In this document: piece after piece, positions 1-10,596 of the stretch
How positions within the stretch are numbered: the first letter of the stretch is position 1
How the letters are laid out: each line of letters opens with the position of its first letter
From: Massariosphaeria phaeospora
Taxonomy: Eukaryota > Ascomycota > Dothideomycetes > Pleosporales
DNA: 64,000 bases
NCBI GenBank assembly: GCA_011032825.1
Contig: JAADJZ010000042.1
Location: 1-64,000, forward strand
Direction: 5' to 3'
Made by a program: the position numbers and the translations under genes
Notes under the pieces: generated by a model
Told to the model about the DNA's origin: nothing
The model's database searches: none
What the model saw: the letters and a program-made list of their open reading frames with translations, nothing else

Positions 1-3000
1 TTACATTTCTTTTTTCTTTTTTTGCATTCTACCTGCTCTATTTCTTGCTAGTTTAGATATTTGTTTAATACTACTCTTTAGTACTGTACGCTGCTGCTTT
101 CTTTTACGTACAATTGTACTAACGTGTTATCAAGAGTGTTCTTTTACCGAAGGTACGAGTTATCGGACTCGAAGATTCCGCCTAAGGGATTGTTCTGTGT
201 TCGAAGAGCTTGGTAACAACGAAAGAACAATCTCAATCCTATTCTAGATAGAATAACAAAGTAACAATCTGTTGCCTATAGATCCAATCTATGTATAAAA
301 TGTACTTAGAAGAGTTAACTACAAAGAATCCAAACTGTAAAGGAGATCCTGCTAATCTATATAGTTCCATGATTCTTTGCCAAGAGCGTCCTGCTCTGCC
401 TGCTACGCCCTGTTACGCCGTAGCGTCCGTAGCGCCCGTAGCAACCGCTGCTCGGTGTGCTACGTGCCAAGATCCCGTATTGCTTCGTAGCGCACGTAGC
501 GCATTACGTGACCCTTGCTAACCTAATCCTGCCTCGCGCGTTGCTGTACTCTGGTCTTGCAGACCTGCAAGCTTTAACAACCTTTCTGCGTCGTTGCTTA
601 GTCTACGATACCTAGTATCGTCTCTGTTTGTAACATAACGCTTGCTTTGCCTCGCTTTGCGCGTTAGTAGCTGCTCGTTAATTACTTTTTTATACAATTG
701 TAATTGCTTTGCTTAGTAGTTTGTTTCGCCTAGCTCTACTACTTTTCTGCGCGTAATTTAACACGCTAAACAGCTAGTTAATGTAAACAATGCACTAAAT
801 GTTAGGCACGTTAACGCTTGTGCTTAATGCGCTAGTAGCAACAATAATGCGCTATTAGCTAGCTATAAACTTTTCTAACATGCTTGCTTTGCTAACTGCG
901 TAGTAGTAATACGCCTAGCATCTAAGCTTCTTTGCTAACGCTTTAACTTTAGCTACTAAGTTACTGTATATAATAATTTTGCTAGTTTTGTACTTCTTTA
1001 GCTTTTGCTGTACTATAGCTAACACGGTTGCTTCTACCTCTTGCTTCTACGCTCTCTAGCTTATTTTAACTACGTAATACGCTACGTTAGTCCGCGCTGT
1101 AAACGCTCTAAACATTTTAACCTACTTTAGATTAAAATGCATGCGGCGAAATAGCTTGCTTTTCTTGCTTAGCAGCAACGTAGCTGTTAACATAACTATC
1201 TACGTTTCTGCGGCTACTAGCCTGCTAAGCTGCTGCATCTACTTGCAAAACGTGTACTACTAGTTTAACACGATATAGCACTTGTTGATAACAATCTAAT
1301 CTAGCTGCCGCGTTGCTTAAAGCTGGTTTAAAAACGTAGTAAACGCTTTTTCTACTACTAACTTAAGCGTTACTAACACTACAGCAGCAGCGTTGAGCAA
1401 GTAGCAGCTTTTTTACTTTACATATAATATTTTTAGCTTCTAGCATCGCTGCTTTATATCGCTGCGTAACGCAATTAACAGCACGACAACGACAGTAGTG
1501 CTGCTTTGCTTTGCAAACGCTAGCAACATAAACAACAAGCTTTTGCTTTCGCTAGTAAGCATTATAGCTACAACAAAACTTTCGCCTGCTATAATAGCGT
1601 TAATAGCTTTTTTCTGCACGCTACGGAACTCGGCTTTGTTGCTTATTATTCGCTTAAGCTGCTTGCTGCTATTTATTTTCTTTAGCTACTGCTATTAATT
1701 AATTCTTGCTTCGTTTACCTCGCTTTTAAACAGCGCTCGCTTCTGCTTTCTACTCTTTTCGCTCTAGTTAACGTCTAGCTAGAAGCTCAAAAATCGATGC
1801 TAATTAGTGCTAGATGCTTGGAATTGCTGCCGCTTGTTAGCTATAGCGCTAGCTTGCTTTATAATTTCTTGCGCGTATACTAGCCTAGCAACGTGCAACG
1901 TATAGCTTGCTTGCTCGTTAGCAATAAACGCTTCTGCCGTGTCTTTGTTTTTTTCTTTTTTTTTTCTCTTTTCGGCGTAGAACGCGGTAGATCTACGCAA
2001 ATATCGCTAGCTAATGCTAATTGCTATTTCGCGGTACCTAGCAAACGTTTATTTCTAGCTTATAGTAATTTAGCTTTCGCGCTTTAACGCTTTGCAAAGT
2101 TAATCTGTCGTTTACTTGCAGCTGCTAGAATTAGCTAGCTACATGTAAAACAACACTACTTTTTTCTTTTACACTAACGCTTTAAGTTGCTGCTAGAATA
2201 GCAGCACTAACTATATGTACTACACTACTAGCTCGCTTACCTTGCGTAGCAAATACTAGTAGATAATTTTAACGTTGCTGCTAACGTTGTAGCCTTTGTA
2301 GTACCGCGTTACAAATACTACTATGCTGTTTTTAATAAATACATTGCAGTAGCTGCTTTGCACTATGTTGCTATGCCGCACGCTTAATATCTCTAGCCTT
2401 TGCGCTAGCTAGCTACTGCTAATATGCATTAATACCGCTAGCTTTTTGCGAAACTCAACTACTTAATCTATGTACTACTCTACTGCTTGCTAGTTTACTT
2501 CTAACTAGCTTCTAAGCTTCATGAACTAGCTACGAATGCTAGCTTTCTGCTCTACTTAGTTAAATAGCTACTTCTCGCCGTTAACGAGCATTTGCGTGCG
2601 CTAGTTTTTTAAAAAGTTTTATTCTAGCTGCTCGTTAGTTAGGTTATTGCGTTTGCTTTGCTATAGCACGGCGAGTACAAGCGTAGCTTTGCTAAACAAC
2701 AGCTTTTTTGTTAACAGCTTCTAGCTTTCGCTTGCTAGCTCGTAAACTATGCTGCAAAACTGCGCTATGCTAAAGTGCAGCTTTTTGTATAGCAGCTTAT
2801 TACTAGTTTACTTTACATACTTGCGCAACGTAGTGTTGTAATAGATTTTAAGCTCGTACGTTTGCAAATTTAGCATCTACTGCATTAGCCCGTAGCTGCT
2901 GCGCACTATAAACTAGTTTATTATATGCTGCACTAGCTGCAAACATTTTCTTAGGCAGCAGCGTAAGCTAGCTCTGCTGTTGTACGCGTTGTCGTTGAAA

Positions 3001-4490
3001 TCGTTTGTTACCTTGTTACTATTACTTTGCAAATCTACTAGGTTTGCACTTAATAGCTCTAGCTTCTGCTGCACTACTATAAACCGTACAGTTTTAATAA
3101 CAGCTAACAATATTAGCAAATACTGCTTTAGCTTTTTCTAGCTTTTTTCTTTGACGCCTAGCACCGCTAGCGCGCACACTAACGAGCTGTCGTACTTTCG
3201 GCAAGTAATGCGGTAGTTAAGCAACGCGATACAAAACTCTAAACACGCTTTCTAAAGCTTGTTTAATCTCTTTAGCTTAGCGCTTGCGGTGCTCTAATTA
3301 AGTGCTGCCTCTGTTGCCTAATCTGTTTCTATTTTATTATTTATCTTTTCTTTTCTTTTTTCGTTTGTTTTTGCGACTTTTGCTGCTGCTGTTTTTGTTG
3401 CTTTGTAAACTAACGCTTTCTATGCCTTGCGCTGCTGTTGCTTAAACTAGTATTGCAAGCTTTTCCACGCGTGCTTTTTTTGTGTGCGCGCGAAAAACAT
3501 TAACACTTGCTACTATAGCTGCGTGTGCTTAACAATTGCTTTTTTGTCTATGTATAGCTGCAGCGGCTAGTACTACGTTTAGTGCTTTTTAATACAAATT
3601 GCCTCTAGCTGCACGAACACGCTAACGCGCTTAATTACTAACGTCTAGCTAAACTGCGTAAGCCTATCTATAGCTTTCTAAATTGCTGCTTCTACTAGCT
3701 TAGCCTCGTTGTTGCTTTTCTAATCTAGCTTAGCTACTAGCTTCTTGATACACGCTAGCAGATTCGCTCGCTTCATGCCTACTAGGTACGGCAGCTACTG
3801 CGTTCGATTTACCTACGAGTTAACCTCGTCGCGCTCGCTCGCCTAGATAGTGCTAATTGCTTGCTTTTTGATTTTTTTTTACGCTTTGGCTATTGCCTCG
3901 CCTACACGCGTTTATGCTGCTTCGCTGTTAATAGGTACTATTTCTAAATCGTTTTCGAGCAGCTAAACCTCGAAATACTGCGATTTTAGGCTTTAGATTA
4001 ATAGCTGCTAGTAGTGTACGCGCTTGCAGCTTTTGTTAACGCGCAGCTAGATCTCTTTCTACGCTGCTAGACTAAAATAGCTGCTTTTGCTTTTTACTAA
4101 CTAATTGTGTAGCTGTCGCTAATGCTTCTTTATAACGTTTTAGCTTTGAAATACTTTGCTACAGCTAGCTGCGTCTAGCTAGCATAACAGCTCGTCTAAG
4201 TATACTAGCAACTAGCTAATTAGCGCAACGACCTAGATTGGCACCTAAATCTCGCTAGCGTACTCTATTAGCCCTAGCTAGCTGCGCACTCGCTTTGCTA
4301 TTTCTTTAGCTTGCTTTTGCTTAACCTTGTGCGCGCGTTGCAAGTAACTTTTGATATAGCTAGGTAGCACGCTATGCTTGCATTCTTTGCATACAGCTAT
4401 GCAGTACTCTGCTAGATACTTAAAATGCTAGAACTTAATATCTATCTTTGCTATAGCGTAGATAGGCTTTAATAGATACAAGTTAATAGA
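1..4490 (-). pseudogene. RIP-destroyed RecQ-type DNA helicase with N-terminal zinc-finger domain (3' end beyond window)
   Basis: Read on the minus strand, a long, stop-riddled coding region carries the landmarks of a fungal RecQ-like (telomere-linked-helicase-like) protein. An N-terminal Cys-x2-Cys finger (VCKEC) lies at about 4371-4394, followed by a helical middle region. The helicase core comes next: the Walker A equivalent at 1539-1556 reads TSESKS where TGAGKS is expected. The DECH box at 1275-1286 reads NKCY. Motif III MLTATL is at 1176-1193, motif V ATSAL at about 825-839, and motif VI at about 720-746 reads KSSRARRNK where ESGRAGRDG is usual. Every deviation is a G>A or C>T change, and Trp/Gln positions are TAG/TAA, so this is an inactivated copy. 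A solo LTR interrupts it at 125-635 and the coding sense resumes left of it. The family is common near chromosome ends, but dispersed copies exist. Assignment to RecQ is confident; the precise subfamily is from memory. Confidence 0.8.
125..635 (-). repeat. Solo LTR of the gypsy-I family with 5-bp target duplication
   Basis: This 511-bp sequence begins TGTTATCAAG and ends TTTGTAACA. It is the reverse complement of the 501-bp LTRs at 42197 and 48873. It is flanked by TAACG at 120-124 and TAACG at 636-640, a 5-bp target-site duplication. No internal retroelement sequence adjoins it, because helicase coding sense continues on both sides, so it is a solo LTR left by LTR-LTR recombination. It is GC-richer and far less mutated than the copy at 28184-28695. 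Confidence 0.92.
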
Positions 4491-4919
4491 TCTTGCAACA
4501 AGTGTAAGTTGCGCGTTGCAAGTTGCGCGTCGTGTAAATGCTGCTTATATTATCTACTAGCTATAGATTTATCTACTATGCTTTTGCTATACAAACGCGC
4601 TGCTTGCATAAGTTTTTTTTGCTGCGTTTGTTATTTGTGTTACAGTTGCGTAACGTTATACTTGCGTTTTTTTTTACTGCGTTGCTCTACTAAGCTTTGT
4701 AACTCTAACTCTAAGCACTACGACTACGTATACAATTTTAATGCAAATTTTAGCAACAGTGCAAGGCATTGCTATAAGTAACAAGTTTAAATTACAGCTT
4801 AATACAAGCGTAAAAACGTACTTTAACTAATACTCTAAAGTTTAATTAACCTAAAGAGAGTGTAATAAAGTATACACGCGAATACGCGTAGATCTAGTTC
4901 CTAGCTAGCTTCAACTTAG
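4491..4919. other. AT-rich DNA upstream of the helicase, no gene seen
   Basis: No open frame with recognisable protein character was found. A short direct repeat of the motif AGTTGCGCGT occurs near 4506-4530. The segment probably contains the former promoter of the helicase pseudogene and the left margin of the pogo-like fragment that follows. Confidence 0.4.
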
Positions 4920-5362
4920 AGCTAAGTCGAGGTTGCGCCTTGAAATAGTGTTAGCGCAATAAAAAATAGCTAAGCTAAAAGTAGCAAATAAAGCTGCTAC
5001 GCAACGTAAATTGCGTAAAAAAAGCAAGTTTAAGAAAAAAAAACTTTAATAGTTAAAAATAAAGCTTGTTTAACTACTCTAAAAGAGTTTAAAGCGCGTA
5101 GTAATAAAAAAAAGCTAAAAACGCAAGTGCGCGCTATAGTAGATAAACTATTTTAAAAGTAGTATAAATATTGTAATTAAACTAAGCATAACGCGCGTAC
5201 GTGTAAGCAAATAGCAAAAGTAAACTTTAAATAATATTTTAAGTTAAATTGCTTTATATAGAGCTAAAATAAGCTGTTTTGCGCTAGAATAAAGTAGTTT
5301 TGGTAGAAACTTAGCACAAGTGTTTTGCGAACTTGTGTAGCTTAACTACTTGTAAAGTACGT
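4920..5362 (+). mobile_element. 3' fragment of a pogo-like element (F2 family)
   Basis: It matches the C-terminal coding part and right terminus of the 1,864-bp F2 elements at 54623-56486 and 58418-60281, including the lysine-rich C-terminus of the transposase. It ends in the shared terminus ...AAAGTACGT followed by TA at 5363-5364. Its terminal motif pair differs from that of the other F2 copies. The left part is missing. It is inserted at a TA within the end of an F1-family element that resumes at 5365. Confidence 0.75.
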
Positions 5363-5364
5363 TA

Positions 5365-5452
5365 ATAAATTTAAAAATGCGTAGCATAAGTTAGTGCTGC
5401 TAAGTATTTTTGATTTACTTACTAGGTTAACTCGCTTAGTAGTAGAATACGT
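5365..5452 (+). mobile_element. Right terminus of a pogo-like element (F1 family)
   Basis: The segment corresponds to the right end of the F1 element at 30500-32348 (shared stretch around GCATAAGTTA) and ends in ATACGT followed by TA at 5453-5454. Only the terminus is visible; the rest of this copy is not recognisable to the left of the F2 fragment inserted in it. Confidence 0.65.
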
Positions 5453-5588
5453 TATACTTTTCTATACTTTTTATAACTAACTATTTAAAAAACTCTTTAG
5501 AGTAATACGCGAATAGATCTTAGCCTAGCTTGCACTTATTCAAAAGTTCAAACTATACTACTAGGCTTAGCTCTGTAGGCTATTTATT

Positions 5589-5757
5589 CGCCTATTTACT
5601 AAGAGAGAATATAGAGCTAATAACTTGCATTGCGGTCTTTAAACAAGTACGTACGTTGCTGTACCTATCTGCCTGAATACCGCAGTTCTTTTTCTCTTCA
5701 GCTTGCTAGCTAGACCAACAGCTCGTTGTATCAAGCGCCTACTCCCTGCAGCCGCTC
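5589..5757 (+). pseudogene. Degraded tandem copy of the 5' end of the F-box gene
   Basis: From CCTATTTAC at about 5590 the sequence repeats what is found from about 5759 onward. ATTGCGGTCTT occurs at 5629 and again at 5826, followed in both by an aligned stretch ending in ACCGCAGT and a TTC-rich run. The upstream copy lacks about 29 bp around the gene start and differs mainly by C>T changes, as expected of RIP acting on a short tandem duplication. It extends the open frame of the downstream gene upstream of its real start. Confidence 0.72.
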
Positions 5758-5777
5758 ACCTATTTACCAAAGAAAGA

Positions 5778-7778
5778 ATGGAGAGCCCCCCGTTCCCGCT
5801 AAACGCCCTCTATGACGACTTGCTGATTGCGGTCTTCGAACAAGTACGCAAGTTGCCCCTACCCACCTGCCTAAATACCGCAGTCTTCTTCCCCTTCAAC
5901 GCGCTGACCAGCCACCAGCTCGCAGCATCGAGCGCCCACTCTCTGCGCGCCTGCTCAGGCGTCTGCCACCGCTTCTACAAACTCGCCGTCCCGATCCTGC
6001 ACCGCACCGGCACGCAGGTATTCCACGGCGACGCCGCCTGCGGTCACCAGCTCTATAAACCCGGGTCCCGCCTTCCGCTTTTCCTGCGCTCCGTCGTGCT
6101 CGACAGCGGCACGTACAGTGGGGCCCGCGACCCGCTCGTCTTCCTCGACGTCGTCCGCCGGGCCGAGAATGTGCAGCACATTACGATCCGCGGCGGGTGG
6201 CACATGTTCCAGGGCCTGCTGGACGCAATCAACGAGCGGCTGCCCAGGGCGAAGCTTAGGTATGAGGCGCGTTGGCCGGATGAAGATTATGAGAGGTATT
6301 CGGGCTGGGACGGCTTCCCGAGGGACACGAAGTGGGGGTTTGCGTCGCCACAGCTGCGGGAGCTGACGACGGATGCGGCGTTGATGGAGCCAGAGGCGGT
6401 TGTGGTGGTCGCGCGCGCGCTGCGGCGCATTGTCACGAATGCGCCGCAGCTGCACTGTCTGGCGGCTGGGTTGGCACATGGATATCACGAGTACATGGGG
6501 GCTGCGCAGGAACTTGACCTGCGACTTACGGAGACGGATACGCTGCCCGCGCTAGAGAGCTTCTCCTATGTCCCGTTGACGAGGCAGACGCTGCGCGTGT
6601 GGGGGGAGGTCGCTGGGTGGAAAGCACTCACGGTGCTCAAGCTCGCGCGCGTCGACCTGCTGCCCGTCTTCAATGCATCAGGAGTACCGGCGCTGCAGTC
6701 ACTGACGTTGTGCGCGAACATGCACTCCGGTTCGGGCGCCCTGGAGGCCACTGAGCTCGATGCCGCGCCGCCGTTTCACGCAACTGCGCTTCAGAGCCTC
6801 ACGCTGCTTTGTCTAAGCGGGAAGAAGCTGCCCTTCCGTTTTGTGCGCCAGTTCGCCGGCACACTGCGCGACCTCGTTGTCCACCACTTCCATAGCGCGG
6901 ACGCTGACGGGTACCCGGCAGTCCAAGTGCGGCAGCTAAGCCGCACAGTGCCACGGCTAAGACGGCTGTATATCCGCCTGTACATGGACATGGCGACGCC
7001 GATATGGCCCTTCAAATCACTCAAGGAGCTCGCGCGCTTCCCCGAGCTGACGGCCGTCATCCTGTGTCTGCACCCGCGCTCGTGCAGTATCGGGCCCGCG
7101 GCCACGCTCTGCCGCGACTCGCTCGCATGCATCCGCGACGCGAACCCGGCCTCGAAAGTCACCCAGTTCGGCCTGCACCATTACGGCCACGCTGGCTTCA
7201 ACCACCGCACCTTCGACGATCTGCTCGCCGAATGCGAATTCACCAGCGCCGTCCAGGCCGGGCCCACAAGCACCACTATCATCCACACGCAGCCGCGGGC
7301 TCCCCCAAGCGCAAGCGACGTCTTCGAGTGCAGGCTCAAAACCAAACTGCGCGTCGAAGCGCAGGCCAAGCAGCTCGCCGCCCGCCCGTTCTCGCGGGAG
7401 TACATCTGGTTGCTGCCGCTGTGTTTCCCGCAGGATCTCGTGTGGTGCGCGTGGCAGCTCAGCGTGCCGGCGGGGGCGTGGGCGCAGAGCGAGTTGCTGC
7501 TGGAGCGGGGTCTGCTCACGCAGCGGCAGCTCGACGAGGCGGCGGCGTTCGAGCCGAGTAAAAGGAACTTTTCGAGTACGATTCGCCGGTTGGTGGAGAC
7601 GCGCGGGCGGGCGGATTGGGAGGAGCGCGTCGAGGCGTGCAGGGCGTTGGTGAGGGGCGAGCTGCTGTACTGGAAGGCGCGGGCGGAGTGGGAGGAGCGG
7701 AATGGGCGGTTTGGGAGCTTGAGGGATGTGCTGTATGCGGGCGAGGTGGAGGTGGAGGTGGGTGGTGGTGTCTGTTGA
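5778..7778 (+). CDS. F-box protein with leucine-rich-repeat-like region
   Basis: This is an intact, intron-free frame of 666 residues. Residues about 8-75 resemble a fungal F-box: a DDLL.AVFEQ helix, a linker, then SLRACSGVCHRFYKLAVPIL. An F-box would bind Skp1 and place the protein in an SCF ubiquitin ligase as substrate receptor. Residues about 230-430 contain irregular Leu-rich segments (for example ALQSLTLL and PRLRRLYIRL), likely degenerate LRRs that recognise the substrate. The C-terminal 120 residues are charged and Trp-rich. I chose the ATG at 5778 rather than the in-frame ATG at 5703, because the upstream stretch is a degenerate copy of the gene's own coding sequence and the F-box begins right after 5778. 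GC-rich third positions contrast sharply with the AT-rich DNA immediately upstream. The substrate is unknown. A similar domain layout occurs in large fungal F-box families. Confidence 0.78.
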   Translation: MESPPFPLNALYDDLLIAVFEQVRKLPLPTCLNTAVFFPFNALTSHQLAASSAHSLRACSGVCHRFYKLAVPILHRTGTQVFHGDAACGHQLYKPGSRLPLFLRSVVLDSGTYSGARDPLVFLDVVRRAENVQHITIRGGWHMFQGLLDAINERLPRAKLRYEARWPDEDYERYSGWDGFPRDTKWGFASPQLRELTTDAALMEPEAVVVVARALRRIVTNAPQLHCLAAGLAHGYHEYMGAAQELDLRLTETDTLPALESFSYVPLTRQTLRVWGEVAGWKALTVLKLARVDLLPVFNASGVPALQSLTLCANMHSGSGALEATELDAAPPFHATALQSLTLLCLSGKKLPFRFVRQFAGTLRDLVVHHFHSADADGYPAVQVRQLSRTVPRLRRLYIRLYMDMATPIWPFKSLKELARFPELTAVILCLHPRSCSIGPAATLCRDSLACIRDANPASKVTQFGLHHYGHAGFNHRTFDDLLAECEFTSAVQAGPTSTTIIHTQPRAPPSASDVFECRLKTKLRVEAQAKQLAARPFSREYIWLLPLCFPQDLVWCAWQLSVPAGAWAQSELLLERGLLTQRQLDEAAAFEPSKRNFSSTIRRLVETRGRADWEERVEACRALVRGELLYWKARAEWEERNGRFGSLRDVLYAGEVEVEVGGGVC

Positions 7779-8099
7779 TATGCAAATGGGATGCGAGGGC
7801 TAGCGCCTTGCAAAAAGAGGAGCTAATCCGATAAGGGCTAGACAGCCGGAAACAAGACGGAACATAAAAACTCCAAAGGGAACTTCATCGGCGAGGCGCA
7901 TCTGACGGAATCGCTCGATACAATACCATCTTTGACGAGTCACTCTGGGCCAATCAGCGCTTCAGCATTGTAGTTGATTCTGTTTTGAAACAATATTTAC
8001 CTCTAACTCATCCTGCGTCTTCCGCTCAACCCAGCGCCGCCCGCGTACGCCAAACGTTACGACCAAGCCCCTTGGCGGGACTCCCTGGTGCCTCTATAC

Positions 8100-8244
8100 T
8101 GCGGCGCCATGTTCTCCTTACGCCTCTATCAACTCTTGCCCCCTCACTCTTTAACTGTTGTGGTAGGCTACATGCGGGCAGCGCTCTTTCCCCCGTAGAT
8201 TCTGTCTCCTCCTTGGACCCCCCGTCCCCCTTTCGGCCTCTATC
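8100..8244 (+). promoter_or_regulatory. Pyrimidine-rich core promoter / leader of the esterase gene
   Basis: The 145 bases before the esterase ATG are dominated by C and T runs (CCCCCTCACTCTTT, CCCCCCGTCCCCC), a common feature just upstream of start codons in highly expressed filamentous-fungal genes. No convincing TATA box lies close by. The ATG context is ATCATGG. The 7779-8099 stretch before it holds no gene that I can support. Confidence 0.45.
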
Positions 8245-10038
8245 ATGGTGCTACGCGGCTGCGATCCCAAACTCCTCACCGACCGGCGCTTCATCCTCGC
8301 CGTCTTCGCCGCCGTCGTTCTCAGCTTCGCATTCTTCGCGTCCAATCTCAAGCCCACGTACGACTGGATCCCGAACCCGCTGCCCTCGCGACCGACGTCG
8401 TCGTTCCGCGTGCCGCCCAAGAATCTCGAGGATCCCGATGTCGTCGAGCTCGACTACCTGTCGTTTCGGCCCATCAAGTCCGACCATGTCAAGTCGTACT
8501 GGAACATACCCTACGCCTCGAGTGCGGGTGGGAAGAACCGGTTCCGGGGCCCGCAGCCCGTGGACAAAAAGTACAAGGGCGTCATGGAGTGGTCGGGCAA
8601 GCTGGGCATGTGTCCGGTGATCCAGAAGATTGACGCGACGTTGAGGAACCACAAGGATCTGGCGGGCGAGGATGTGCCGGGCATCGAGACCGACCACACA
8701 GAGGACTGCCTGAGCCTCAACGTGTTTGCCCCGATTGACGCTGAGCCGGGCGACGACCTCCCGGTGGTGGTGAACATCCCGGGCGGCGGCTTCCATCTTC
8801 CGGGACGTGCCAATGGCGGCGAGCTATGCGCCAAAAGCAGGGGAAAGGATGACAAAGGGGTTATCGTCATCACCATGTACTACCGGAACGGCATCTACGG
8901 TTTCCTAAGCGGCGACCAGATCGAGCAAGACGGCGACTTCAACAACGGTCTGCGGGACCAGCGGGCCGCCCTCGAGTGGATACAGAAGTACATCCGCTAC
9001 TTTGGCGGTAACCCCGACCACGTAGTCATCATGGGAACCAGCGCCGGCGCCGCCTCCGTGATGCTCCAGCTGTCCGCCAACGGCGGCAACCACTCCGTCC
9101 CCACGCCCGGCGTCGGCCGCACCCAGCTCTTCCACGGCGCTATCACGCAGTCCCCCGGCGCGCCGACATTCTTCACCAAAGAGCAAGCGAACAAGTTCTT
9201 CCGCGAGGTCGCTGAGGGCCTCAACTGCACGGACCTGTCCGTCGACTGTGTGCGCCGCGCCTCCGTCGGCGACCTGTACTACGAAAACTACCCCATGTCC
9301 TTCCCGGGCCGCAAAACTCCCCCGCGCTGGATGTGGGCGCCCACGACCGAAGCCCCGGGCAACCTGTGGACCGAATCCGCGCCCGTAGCCATGCTCGGCG
9401 GGCGCTACGCCAAAGTGCCGTCGATCATCGGCTTCACCACCAACGAAGCCACAGACCAGACGAAGAAAACCACCGACAGCGAAGCCGAAATGAAGAGCTA
9501 CATCGCCGACCACTACCCGCTGCTCACCGACACCGATCTCGCGCTCATTGTAAAAAACTACCCCAACGACGTGCACTGGCCCGACTCGGGCCGCTGGTGG
9601 GACGCCGTCGCCAAGGCACAGAGCGACCTGCGCTACATCTGCCCGACGTACCTCTCCTCGCACGCCATGGCCGCGCACAACCCGCCCGCAGTCCCCACGT
9701 ACCAATACCAGTGGGACGTGGTCTGGGGTGTCGACAGCTCCAACGGCTACGGCACCAAGCACGCCGCCACAGTCGGCAAGATCATGAGCCGCGCCGACAA
9801 CGCCATTTCCGACTACTTTGTCAGCTTCATCAAGCACCTGGACCCGAATGTCGGGCGGCAAGTGGACAGCCCGAAGTGGGTGCCGCTGCATAGGGAGAAG
9901 GAGAGAGGCGAGAGGCTGCTGTTTACGAATCGCGCGAATCAGAGCGTGACGGAGATGAGGATGGAGGGGTTGGATGGGGAAAGGGAGAGCAGGTGTCGTG
10001 ATGTGCTGGGCATGTTTCCGAGGCTGCAGTTTACGTGA
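8245..10038 (+). CDS. Type-B carboxylesterase/lipase, N-terminal membrane anchor
   Basis: An intact single-exon frame of 597 residues, the usual length for fungal type-B carboxylesterases (alpha/beta hydrolases that cleave carboxylic esters). Residues about 16-34 form a hydrophobic segment after a short basic N-terminus, read as a signal anchor or uncleaved signal peptide that would place the enzyme in the secretory pathway. Family signatures follow: ED.LSLNVF around 153-161, the oxyanion-hole IPGGGF at 178-183, and N.GLRDQ at 234-239. The nucleophile elbow GTSAGA puts Ser at 266. Glu401 lies in TTNEAT and His506 in GTKHAA, completing a plausible Ser-Glu-His triad. The elbow has Thr where most type-B enzymes have Glu (GESAG). 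Substrate cannot be predicted. Base composition is that of the gene island and no RIP-type stops are present. Confidence 0.9.
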   Translation: MVLRGCDPKLLTDRRFILAVFAAVVLSFAFFASNLKPTYDWIPNPLPSRPTSSFRVPPKNLEDPDVVELDYLSFRPIKSDHVKSYWNIPYASSAGGKNRFRGPQPVDKKYKGVMEWSGKLGMCPVIQKIDATLRNHKDLAGEDVPGIETDHTEDCLSLNVFAPIDAEPGDDLPVVVNIPGGGFHLPGRANGGELCAKSRGKDDKGVIVITMYYRNGIYGFLSGDQIEQDGDFNNGLRDQRAALEWIQKYIRYFGGNPDHVVIMGTSAGAASVMLQLSANGGNHSVPTPGVGRTQLFHGAITQSPGAPTFFTKEQANKFFREVAEGLNCTDLSVDCVRRASVGDLYYENYPMSFPGRKTPPRWMWAPTTEAPGNLWTESAPVAMLGGRYAKVPSIIGFTTNEATDQTKKTTDSEAEMKSYIADHYPLLTDTDLALIVKNYPNDVHWPDSGRWWDAVAKAQSDLRYICPTYLSSHAMAAHNPPAVPTYQYQWDVVWGVDSSNGYGTKHAATVGKIMSRADNAISDYFVSFIKHLDPNVGRQVDSPKWVPLHREKERGERLLFTNRANQSVTEMRMEGLDGERESRCRDVLGMFPRLQFT

Positions 10039-10596
10039 GGGGGTGGATAGGTGAGGTGGGGTCGGTTTGGGTGGCCAGGAAGGGGCTTCCAGCATTGGTA
10101 GGTACGCAGGCAAGTCGGCTGCATGTGTATACATACTTGACTAAATTACCATAGACATATAGACATGGGCGATAATTATTATACCCTAGACATTCAAAAC
10201 AGCTTCAGCTTCAGGTTTTCGTCCACCACATTCATTTTCTATTTTCTATTTCTATTTCTAATTTTCTATCTTGCCTCCAACCCTTTGAAATTACACCCTA
10301 AATGTGTAGACAGACAAACACGAAGCTAGCTTAAGCTGTACAAGTATACAACACAACAGCAATGCCTTTGCCAACACAAACACAAACACCAACACCAACG
10401 TAACCGCTAGCTATCTAGCTATCCATCTAGCTGTACAAGGAAAATACAATTGATAATACATGCTACTCGTACTAGTCTACTCCTAGGTCCTGTTCAGGCT
10501 CGCTCCTGTGCAACTGCTCCTTAGGCGGCGGCCAGTTGCACTTACAACAGCAACAGTGCCTATCCATCAGTCTCTAGCTCACCCTAAACGGGTCCT
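10039..10596. other. Intergenic region with simple repeats between convergent genes
   Basis: This lies between the 3' ends of the esterase (plus strand) and the secreted-protein gene (minus strand). It holds a TTTCTA-type microsatellite at about 10231-10270, a CAAACA/CAACAC run at about 10371-10400, and repeated TAGCTATC motifs near 10410-10430. No coding potential was recognised. Terminators of both genes must lie here but no specific signal can be assigned. Confidence 0.6.

Noticed and set aside
291..521. Open frame of 76 codons on the plus strand
   Set aside because: It lies entirely inside the solo LTR at 125-635 and has no protein character.
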